A DNA stretch of 13,068 bases from NCBI GenBank assembly GCA_016776705.1, contig JADHSW010000067.1, positions 1 to 13,068 on the forward strand, given 5' to 3'. The DNA is from Rhodospirillales bacterium. GTDB taxonomy: Bacteria; Pseudomonadota; Alphaproteobacteria; Rhodospirillales; JABHCV01. Shown piece by piece: positions 1 through 5,769 of the stretch. The notes below the pieces were generated by a model. It saw nothing but the letters and a program-made list of their open reading frames with translations. It did not search any database and was not told the origin of the DNA. The position numbers were made by a program, and so were the translations under genes. Position 1 is the first letter of the stretch, and each line of letters begins with the position of its first letter.

Positions 1-384
1 GAAGTGTTTGGTCCCGACATGCTGCTCCAGGCCGGGATCGTTGGCGCCACGGTGGCGACCGTGTTCACGTTCCTGCCGTCGTACCTGTTCATCCTGGCCG
101 GTGCGCCGTTGGTCGAATCGACCCATGGGGATCTCAAGTTCACGGCGCCGCTCACCGGGATCACATCCGCCGTAGTGGGGGTTGTGGTCAATCTTGCGGT
201 CTTTTTTGCGTGGCATGTATTCTGGCCACAGGCGACGCAGGAGCTGCCATTCTCCGGGCCGTTTGAAGTGATTTCCGCCGTGGTATCGGCAGGTGCTTTT
301 ATCGCCCTCTTCAAATTCAGGATCGACATCATGAAAGTGATTGGGGCTTGCGCCATCCTGGGGGTGTTTTATGAACTCCTTTGA
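1..384 (+). CDS. chrA: Chromate transporter ChrA, C-terminal part (5' end outside window)
   Basis: The open frame runs in from before base 1 and ends at TGA 382-384, giving 127 codons. It matches the C-terminal end of the CHR family, membrane proteins that export chromate and in some cases take up sulfate-like anions. The recognisable stretch is TFLPSYLFILAGAPLVE, the family's typical FxPSFxFI-GxPY-E block, followed by a loop and a hydrophobic repeat with ITSAVVGVVVNLAVFFAW, then two further hydrophobic segments to the end. About four membrane segments are visible. Full ChrA proteins are about 400 residues, so roughly the first two thirds is missing because of the window edge, not because of damage. 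The GTG at base 4 is only an internal codon. Family assignment is firm; whether chromate is the real substrate is inferred. Confidence 0.88.
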   Translation, partial: EVFGPDMLLQAGIVGATVATVFTFLPSYLFILAGAPLVESTHGDLKFTAPLTGITSAVVGVVVNLAVFFAWHVFWPQATQELPFSGPFEVISAVVSAGAFIALFKFRIDIMKVIGACAILGVFYELL

Positions 385-516
385 TGACGGTTGTCAGGAT
401 AATTTCTGAACGGAGATTTGAAGTGGAGCATTTCGTCAGGGCTGCATTTCAACTATTCAGCCGTCGATGAAACTGGCTGCTGTGGGTGACGCAATATTTT
501 GATTTTACGGAACAAT

Positions 517-824
517 ATGGCTGAAGACTCATACCAAATCGCCGGAAGTGTCGCTGCCCTTTACGAAGAGCAGAAGGTGCCTGCGATGTATGCTCCGCTT
601 GCCGAAATCATGAATTCGCAGTGGATCGTATTATTCATGATCCCGACAACTCCATTGCGAAGGAAATTGCATGGAACCCTGTCGGTCCAGCAGTTGCAAA
701 AGAAGGCGAAGCAACTATCCGGAAAATTACCGATGAAGTTTTCGAAAAGATTTCTCAATATCGAACTGGCGATAACCTCATTCTTCTGCAGCACACGCAT
801 CTATATGTTGCAGACTTCCGCTAA
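517..824 (+). pseudogene. SAM-dependent methyltransferase remnant with central part deleted
   Basis: Two pieces in different frames look like the two ends of one class I SAM-dependent methyltransferase. The first, from ATG 517 to about 605, reads MAEDSYQIAGSVAALYEEQK then VPAMYAPLAE, which is the usual N-terminal opening (Y-ps-A--YE---VP-MF-P-AE) of this family. The second, in another frame from about 612 to the TAA at 822-824, ends in ITDEVFEKISQYRTGDNLIL plus a short tail, resembling the family's C-terminal end (EV---L--Y-dg--l--p---h-a-A). The glycine-rich SAM-binding motif I, the following acidic motif and the rest of the core, about 170-190 residues in relatives, are absent. I infer an internal deletion that also changed frame. 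The product cannot be a working methyltransferase. The first frame continues open to 831, but its sequence after about 605 has no family resemblance. Confidence 0.6.
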
Positions 825-906
825 TGGCTAAAAAAGAAAAGCTCCAGCCACGGACCAAAAATGTCTTTTTTTGCGCCAGGCGGACATTGGAAATACATGA
901 CAAGAG

Positions 907-935
907 TTGCACCATTGATTCCAGTTAACTATCGT
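907..935 (+). promoter_or_regulatory. Candidate sigma70-type promoter of the BASS transporter gene
   Basis: TTGCAC (907-912) and TATCGT (930-935) are separated by exactly 17 bases, giving an expected transcript start near 942, about 30 bases before the ATG at 972. The match to consensus is only partial (3 of 6 and 4 of 6), so this is a suggestion based on position and spacing. Confidence 0.3.
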
Positions 936-971
936 CGCAGGCGTGATTTGAAATAGCGAAGGGGGGAGATC

Positions 972-1853
972 ATGGAAAACGGGAACGCCATTACACAGAT
1001 ATTTCTACCGTTGTCACTGGCCTTCATCATGTTTTCGGTTGGGCTGGAGTTGGCAATTGAGGACTTCAAAAGAGTAGCGATCCAGCCCAGGGATTTTATT
1101 GTCGGCGCAATTAGCCAGATGATCCTTTTGCCCCTCGTGGCTTTCGCATTGTTATCCGTCTGGTCTATCGAACCAGCCCTGGCGGTCGGCGTCATGATCA
1201 TTGCGGCTTGCCCGGGTGGCGTAACATCGAACCTGATGACCTACCTTGCGCGTGGCGACACGGCGCTTTCTGTATCCTTGACGGCGATCATCAGCTTGTT
1301 GGCTGTTGTTACCTTGCCGTTGATCGTCAGTTTTTCCATTTTCCACTTTATGGATGCAGCGACAGCGCCGGAACTTTCCATCGGCAAAACGGTTATTGGG
1401 GTCTTTGCCATTACCACGGTTCCAGTGGTTATTGGCATGGTGGTGAACCGTTATGCGCCTGTCTTCGCCAGGAAATTTGAACGAATTGCCAGAATCATCG
1501 CTTCAGTCCTTTTTGTTGTTATCATTGTCGGCGCCATACTGGCTGAAAGGGCCAACGTCGTCGATTATTTCAGGCAAGCTGGTCCGGTGACGCTGGCCCT
1601 GAACCTGATCATGATGGCGTTGGCGCTGTTCATGGCGAAGATAGGGCAGTTGGGAGAACGACAGAAAACTGCAATAACCCTTGAGTGCGGGCTGCAAAAC
1701 GGAACCCTGGCGATTTTTGTCGCCGTCACTTTGATAGGTTCCAAGACAATGATGGTACCGGGTGCCATATACAGCCTTCTGATGTTCCCGACTGCGATAG
1801 CCTATCTTTTCGTTGTCATGAGAAGGCGTACTGGCCAGGAAACAGCTAATTGA
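972..1853 (+). CDS. Bile acid:sodium symporter (BASS/SBF) family transporter
   Basis: A 293-residue inner-membrane protein of the bile acid:sodium symporter family, secondary transporters that use the sodium gradient to move organic anions. About nine to ten hydrophobic segments are visible. Family marks are GLEL near residues 24-27 followed by an acidic DF, the CPGGVTSN block at 80-87 followed by LMTYLARGDTALSVSLTA, and ECGLQNGTLA at 238-247. The last two correspond to the crossed, unwound helices where sodium and substrate bind, with E238, Q242 and N243 as likely ligands. Length is typical and the frame is intact. The start ATG is preceded by a strong GGGGGGA (961-967). It is not the arsenite-specific ACR3 branch as far as I can see. 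The substrate cannot be told. It sits alone between two methyltransferase remnants, with no obvious partner gene. Confidence 0.9.
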   Translation: MENGNAITQIFLPLSLAFIMFSVGLELAIEDFKRVAIQPRDFIVGAISQMILLPLVAFALLSVWSIEPALAVGVMIIAACPGGVTSNLMTYLARGDTALSVSLTAIISLLAVVTLPLIVSFSIFHFMDAATAPELSIGKTVIGVFAITTVPVVIGMVVNRYAPVFARKFERIARIIASVLFVVIIVGAILAERANVVDYFRQAGPVTLALNLIMMALALFMAKIGQLGERQKTAITLECGLQNGTLAIFVAVTLIGSKTMMVPGAIYSLLMFPTAIAYLFVVMRRRTGQETAN

Positions 1854-1863
1854 GATATTTTCC

Positions 1864-1876
1864 CTGAGGCGCTCAG
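1864..1876 (+). other. Small GC-rich hairpin after the BASS gene
   Basis: CTGAG-GCG-CTCAG forms a perfect 5-base stem with a 3-base loop, starting 11 bases after the transporter's stop codon. It lies inside a larger imperfect pairing of TTTCCCT (about 1859-1865) with AGGGAAA (about 1899-1905). No T-run follows, so it is not a convincing intrinsic terminator, and the Shine-Dalgarno-like GGGAAAG for the next frame overlaps the outer arm. Confidence 0.25.
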
Positions 1877-1911
1877 TTAGACTAGCACGCTGACTAAAAG
1901 GGAAAGCTTCT

Positions 1912-2316
1912 ATGGTCGAAATCACCGATCCTGAGAAGTTGAAAATCGCAACGACTTACAATGCCGTTTCGGATCATTTTGATGACGGCACTGGATTTTC
2001 CAGATGAACATTTTGATGCTGTCATCAGCGTCTTCTCAATATTCTTCGTAGAGGACATGGAGAAGCAGGTCGCTGAACTGTGGCGAATGGTACGCCCCGG
2101 AGGAAACTTGCGGTCACCAGCTGGGGGCCAGGAATATTTGAGCCAGCTGAGCCAGCATGGTGGGCGGCTGAAAGGCGGGAACGCCCTGATCTATATTCAA
2201 GGGATAATCCCTGGGACCAAATTATTGATCCAGATTTTCTGCTGCAGCTGTTTGCCGACAGGGGCATCCTGAATGCTGACATCGCAACAGAAGAAGGCCG
2301 ACTTTATGACGAATGA
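1912..2316 (+). pseudogene. Second SAM-dependent methyltransferase remnant, deleted and frameshifted
   Basis: Three family-like pieces follow one another in changing frames. From ATG 1912: KLKIATTYNAVSDHFDD, the N-terminal opening of a class I methyltransferase of the ubiE-like type. From about 1981, shifted by one frame: MTALDFPDEHFDAVISVFSI then FFVEDMEKQVAELWRMVRPGG, the classical post-motif II to motif III region (fpd-sFDaV---fgifFv-d--------RvLrPGG). From about 2100, shifted back: KLAVTSWGPGIFEP, then NPWDQIIDP and LFADRGI, ending at TGA 2314-2316. Between the first two pieces the SAM-binding motif I region, about 80 residues in relatives, is missing. The C-terminal end of relatives, about 60 residues, is absent too. 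A GGGAAAG ribosome binding site is still present ahead of the ATG. With one deletion, two frame changes and a short end, the gene is not functional. Confidence 0.75.
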
Positions 2317-2355
2317 TTTTTTGACTACTCTGTAGCATGTAGGTTATCTCCTTAA

Positions 2356-2391
2356 GGTTTTGATGTTTTGGTTTGTACCGTTATCAAAACC
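2356..2391. terminator. Inverted repeat between converging gene ends, possible terminator
   Basis: GGTTTTGAT (2356-2364) and ATCAAAACC (2383-2391) are perfect 9-base inverted copies with an 18-base loop. Farther out, GGTTA (2342-2346) can pair with TAACC (2394-2398). An alternative pairing, TACCG (2376-2380) with CGGTA (2391-2395), competes with it. It lies between the end of the plus-strand methyltransferase remnant and the end of the minus-strand kinase gene, a natural place for a two-way terminator. No clean T-run adjoins either side, though CTTTTTC occurs downstream on the plus strand (about 2404-2410). An operator-like role is less likely but open. Confidence 0.4.
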
Positions 2392-2446
2392 GGTAACCCT
2401 CTACTTTTTCAAGGAGCAGTGACAGATCGGGTTGGAACTATTTCCC

Positions 2447-4576
2447 TTAACAGACATTCTTGACGACACGTTCTTTGGGGAAAGTGACTGTAATAATTGT
2501 GCCCTGGCCTTTCTGGCTCCTTATTTCCAGTGATCCCTCGTGCATTTCCATAAATCCCTTGGTTAGTGGTAATCCTAGCCCTGTTCCCGTGTGTATGCGA
2601 TTAAGGCCACTTTCCACCTGTCCGAATTTGCTTAGGGCTGTTTCTATTTCTTCTTCATTCATGCCAATTCCTGTATCGGTAACCTCGAGCGCAAGTGACC
2701 CGTCCTCATTCAAAATAGCCCTTACAGAAACATCTCCCCCTTCTGGCGTATACTTAACTGCATTGCTTAACAGGTTGATCAAAACCTGTTTTATTCGTCT
2801 GTTGTCCCCATAGACCCGTTGGGCTTCGGAATTTATCGACGAGGTAACCGTTACTCGCCCTTTTTCCGCCTGTGGCCTGATCAATAGAATTGAGGCATCG
2901 ACAACATCTTCAAGAGTGAAATTTTCTTCATTTAATTCCAGAGCACCCGCTTCAAAGGCAGAGACATCAAGAATGTCATTTATGAGTGCCAGAAGGTGTT
3001 GGCCGGATTCATGAATATCATCCAGATATTCCTTGTACCTTGAATTGCCCAAAGGGCCAAAGATTTCTGTCTTAATCGAATCGGAAAATCCAATAATGGC
3101 ATTGAGTGGTGTACGAAGTTCGTGGCTCATGGAAGAAAGAAATTCTGTCTTGGCTTGGTTGGCTTTCTCCGACTCTTTCATCGCCATCTCTAGTGCGAGT
3201 TCGACCTCCTTTCTCTTTGTGATATCCATAACAGTCGCCAAACGCACATTACGGCCGGCAAATACCAGATTCCTTCCCCTTAAAAGTGCCACGAATGTCG
3301 TGCCATCTCCACGAACCAACTCTGATTCATATGACGTCGTTAAACCGTCAGCAATAATTTGTTTCACACGATCAATCTCGTGAGGGGCAACAAATTCGAG
3401 CGGGCTGCGGCCCAAGGAGTTTTCGATATCAACACGAAACAGGTCAAGCCACACAACACTGGCATCAACAATTTTTCCATTCTCAACGACCAGCACACCT
3501 TCATCGATGTTTTCGATGAAAAAGCGATAGCGTTCCTCCCTTTCAGACAATTTCAGTTCAGCGTTTTTACGCTCAGTAATGTCCTGACCCGAACTCAAAC
3601 TTCCCAGGATATTTCCGCTCTTATCCATCACGGGGGTGCTGTGCCATGCAACCGTCCGGATACCACCCTCCCTGGTGAGTAATTCGTTTTCGAAATGTTT
3701 GACGTGCCCGGAATTATCAGAAATTACATGAGTAAAGGCATATTTTTGTTTCTCTTTCTGCTCTTTTGAAAAGACTAAATCGAAGAAATTCACTCCGACT
3801 AGTTCATCTTTTTTGTAACCAAGGACATTACATCCCCTTTGATTAATCTGAGAAATAATACCAGCGGCATCAAGGGTAACAATGATCGCTTCGGCTAAAT
3901 CAAGGTAATTCTCTGTTCGCTCTTTTTCCTTGATGATTTTTTCTATCAAGGGGTTGCTGATCCGATAGAAAAGAAACGTTCCTGCCATTATCAGAAGAAG
4001 TGAAGTAATTGCTACGGTAACGATGGCCGAAATAAAGGGCTCACGAATTTCCTGGATGTCTACCTTTGCAACAATTCCCAGATTTAGGACCGCCACAGGT
4101 TCGAACGCAGCAAGCACCATTTCATTTCGATAATCCAGGCCAATAATTGTTCCCGATTGTCCCAATAAGGCACGGCGCATTGGTTCGGCGGAAATTCCAT
4201 TAAATGGAATCGGTTGGGGCTTGTCGGTATCATCAAGACGATGGCTGAGGACAAAGACAATCTGATCACCCTCCCTGAAAGCAAGGGTAAATTCATCCGT
4301 CCTTCCTACGCCCTCATATTGTTTATTAGCTTCGACTATTTGAGAAATGGTTGCCGCTTTGGAACCCTGAGGATGGTCCGCCACGTCAGATTGACTATTA
4401 AAACGTGCCACTGCCTCCATTAAACGAGCTTGACTTTTTGCGGTTAGGACCAGACTTTCGCGTTTCTGATCGATTGACGTTTCGTAGAGAATTATTGTGG
4501 TAAGCCCAATTGAAACCAGGGTGACAACGACCATAATTATTACCAAAAAAATAATTCTTTTATGGTCACTAGCCAT
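2447..4576 (-). CDS. Membrane-bound PAS/PAS sensor histidine kinase
   Basis: A 709-residue sensor kinase. Order of parts: membrane segment at about residues 8-30; a periplasmic sensor domain of Cache/PDC style at about 31-188, with the characteristic DEFTLAFREGDQIVF, EPMRRALLGQSGTIIG and FEPVAVLNLGIVAKVDI blocks; a second membrane segment at about 183-205; PAS domains at about 220-336 and 345-455, each ending in the usual DIT-RK; the HisKA dimerisation domain with the phosphorylated H485 in SSMSHELRTPLNAIIGFSD; and a complete ATPase domain with the N box around N605, DTGIGM at 634-639 and GTGLGLPL from 663. All catalytic motifs are intact. There is no receiver domain and no response regulator gene in the window, so its partner is elsewhere. 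The signal is unknown; Cache domains usually bind small organic molecules. The ATG has no good ribosome binding site. Its base composition is more A+T rich than the genes to the right. Confidence 0.93.
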   Translation of the reverse strand: MASDHKRIIFLVIIMVVVTLVSIGLTTIILYETSIDQKRESLVLTAKSQARLMEAVARFNSQSDVADHPQGSKAATISQIVEANKQYEGVGRTDEFTLAFREGDQIVFVLSHRLDDTDKPQPIPFNGISAEPMRRALLGQSGTIIGLDYRNEMVLAAFEPVAVLNLGIVAKVDIQEIREPFISAIVTVAITSLLLIMAGTFLFYRISNPLIEKIIKEKERTENYLDLAEAIIVTLDAAGIISQINQRGCNVLGYKKDELVGVNFFDLVFSKEQKEKQKYAFTHVISDNSGHVKHFENELLTREGGIRTVAWHSTPVMDKSGNILGSLSSGQDITERKNAELKLSEREERYRFFIENIDEGVLVVENGKIVDASVVWLDLFRVDIENSLGRSPLEFVAPHEIDRVKQIIADGLTTSYESELVRGDGTTFVALLRGRNLVFAGRNVRLATVMDITKRKEVELALEMAMKESEKANQAKTEFLSSMSHELRTPLNAIIGFSDSIKTEIFGPLGNSRYKEYLDDIHESGQHLLALINDILDVSAFEAGALELNEENFTLEDVVDASILLIRPQAEKGRVTVTSSINSEAQRVYGDNRRIKQVLINLLSNAVKYTPEGGDVSVRAILNEDGSLALEVTDTGIGMNEEEIETALSKFGQVESGLNRIHTGTGLGLPLTKGFMEMHEGSLEIRSQKGQGTIITVTFPKERVVKNVC

Positions 4577-4684
4577 TTTGTTTACACGTGCACCTGAGTT
4601 TGAGGAAAGATCAGGATAGTTAATTTTACCTGGAGATGAATAGCCCCTAGTAAAAAAAATCCTAATTTTCTTCGTCGTACGAGC
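4577..4684. other. A+T-rich spacer between sulfotransferase and kinase genes
   Basis: The 108 bases hold a run of eight T on the minus strand (A-run near 4651-4658), about 27 bases beyond the sulfotransferase stop, with the short self-complementary TCGTACGA ahead of it (about 4674-4681). The stem is too short and too far from the T-run for me to call a terminator. I see no clear promoter for the kinase gene. Confidence 0.3.
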
Positions 4685-5383
4685 CTATATCTCATACCCT
4701 AATTTATTAATATGCCTAGAATACCTAAGCTCAATGTTGCGTTTAATATCTTCGGGGAGGTCCTTCTTCCATTTGTCTGGACCGCCCTCTGGATTAAATG
4801 TTCTAGAATCCCCCCAACTTAAGCGTAAGATTTCTAGTGCATCGTTTTGACTTATAGACACCCCTAAGTAGCCTAATGCTTTCGTGCAAGTTTCGATTGA
4901 AATGTCAGACGGTTCCGACGAGGGGTCACGCGACGCAATTTCTTCAAATTTGACTACCGGGACTCCCATTGTCACCAAATAGCCAGCAGCCTGGAAATTG
5001 GAATCTATGTACGATACGTCATAAAGAGATTTATCGGTTTGAAATACCAAGCTTTCAAGCTTTTCTTCAAAATTCATTGTGCTCCACTGAGAGGCTCGCT
5101 CTGAGTGCATCCCCCGGATTTCACGCTTTTCTTCCAAGATTTGCTTGCACCTGACGTCGCACCAATTACACAGCGATAAGAAATACCCGCGTACATCTCT
5201 AACCGTCATAAAATTCACTTGGTCGTGGCTGAGGTGAAGTAGATTATCTTCATCAAGAATATGTCCAAAATAAAAACTGGATAATTCGTCCCTATTCAAA
5301 ATACCTAAATCCATCGCATTTTTCAGAATATTGCTCCAGAGGTGAGTGCCAGATTTAGGAAGTGTAAGAATTCCAATTTTCAA
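4685..5383 (-). CDS. Sulfotransferase family protein, non-ATG start
   Basis: A small (232 residues from the chosen start) cytosolic PAPS-dependent sulfotransferase-type protein, which would move a sulfuryl group from PAPS to an acceptor. The 5'-phosphosulfate loop is LTLPKSGTHLW (PKSGT at residues 9-13). VRDVRGYFLSL at about 61-71 stands where the 3'-phosphate motif (RDPRD) lies. Near the end, SRTFNPEGGPDKWKKDLPED carries the family's G--G-WK signature as GGPDKWK. I chose TTG at 5383 because GGAG lies 6 bases before it and it puts the PKSGT loop about ten residues in, as is common. The same frame is open back to TTG 5437 (250 residues) and CTG 5443, but neither has a properly spaced binding site. 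No in-frame ATG precedes residue 24. It is A+T rich compared with the purD/xseA block, suggesting separate ancestry. The acceptor is unknown. Confidence 0.82.
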   Translation of the reverse strand: MKIGILTLPKSGTHLWSNILKNAMDLGILNRDELSSFYFGHILDEDNLLHLSHDQVNFMTVRDVRGYFLSLCNWCDVRCKQILEEKREIRGMHSERASQWSTMNFEEKLESLVFQTDKSLYDVSYIDSNFQAAGYLVTMGVPVVKFEEIASRDPSSEPSDISIETCTKALGYLGVSISQNDALEILRLSWGDSRTFNPEGGPDKWKKDLPEDIKRNIELRYSRHINKLGYEI

Positions 5384-5769
5384 TTGATTCTCCGGACAGG
5401 CGTGTTCAACTAATGTTGATAGCCTTGTTAATGCCAAACTCAGGAAAATACTGCATTCCCCCCGCAGCTTGACCCGGAAATGTTACTATCTGGTTAGCAA
5501 TGTAGATGACCGTTTATGGCTATGAACCGAAGTTCCAGCCACCATCTGATTATGGCAGCTTTTCTTCTGTTGGGCGCTTTCTTAACGATAGTCCACGAGA
5601 AAAGACCATATTCATTGCCTTCCACAACTGACACGAAAATGGGGTTGCGTTCTGGTAAATTTTTGGCTGATGCTGGAAACGAATTGCAAATAATGAAAGC
5701 AAAAAACAGGACAGTACACTCACACGACAAACACCTTCGTGGTCGCGGGAGTGTCTGCCGTTCGCCTGT
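5384..5769. other. 386-base stretch without a convincing gene
   Basis: This lies between the sulfotransferase start and the permease stop, both on the minus strand. It holds the possible N-terminal extension of the sulfotransferase frame (to 5437), a GGGGGGAATG sequence on the minus strand (about 5454-5463) that leads only to a short peptide, and a plus-strand frame from ATG 5516 that stays open to 5866. That frame encodes a basic start and one hydrophobic segment (LIMAAFLLLGAFLTIV), but has no ribosome binding site, resembles nothing I know, contains the hairpin at 5715-5753 and runs 97 bases into the permease gene on the opposite strand. I therefore do not annotate it as a gene. Confidence 0.5.
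5715..5753 (-). terminator. Candidate terminator of the permease/DUF1244/purD unit
   Basis: Nested inverted copies ACACTC (5715-5720) with GAGTGT (5748-5753) and CACGA (5722-5726) with TCGTG (5736-5740) form a bulged stem about 16-55 bases after the permease stop. On the minus strand a run of six T (A-run at about 5700-5705) follows after about nine bases. The arrangement suits an intrinsic terminator, but the gap before the T-run is longer than usual. Confidence 0.4.

Noticed and set aside
423..470. GTG-started 15-codon frame with a GGAG ahead of it after chrA.
   Set aside because: Too short, with no similarity or context; such frames arise by chance.
832..900. Inverted pairing AATGTC/GACATT around a T-run after the first methyltransferase remnant, as a terminator.
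   Set aside because: The T-run lies in the loop and not after the stem, and the stem is only six bases, so it does not fit an intrinsic terminator.
5454..5463. GGGGGGAATG on the minus strand as the true sulfotransferase start.
   Set aside because: The ATG is out of frame with the sulfotransferase, stops after 16 codons, and the G-run is too close to it to act as a ribosome binding site.
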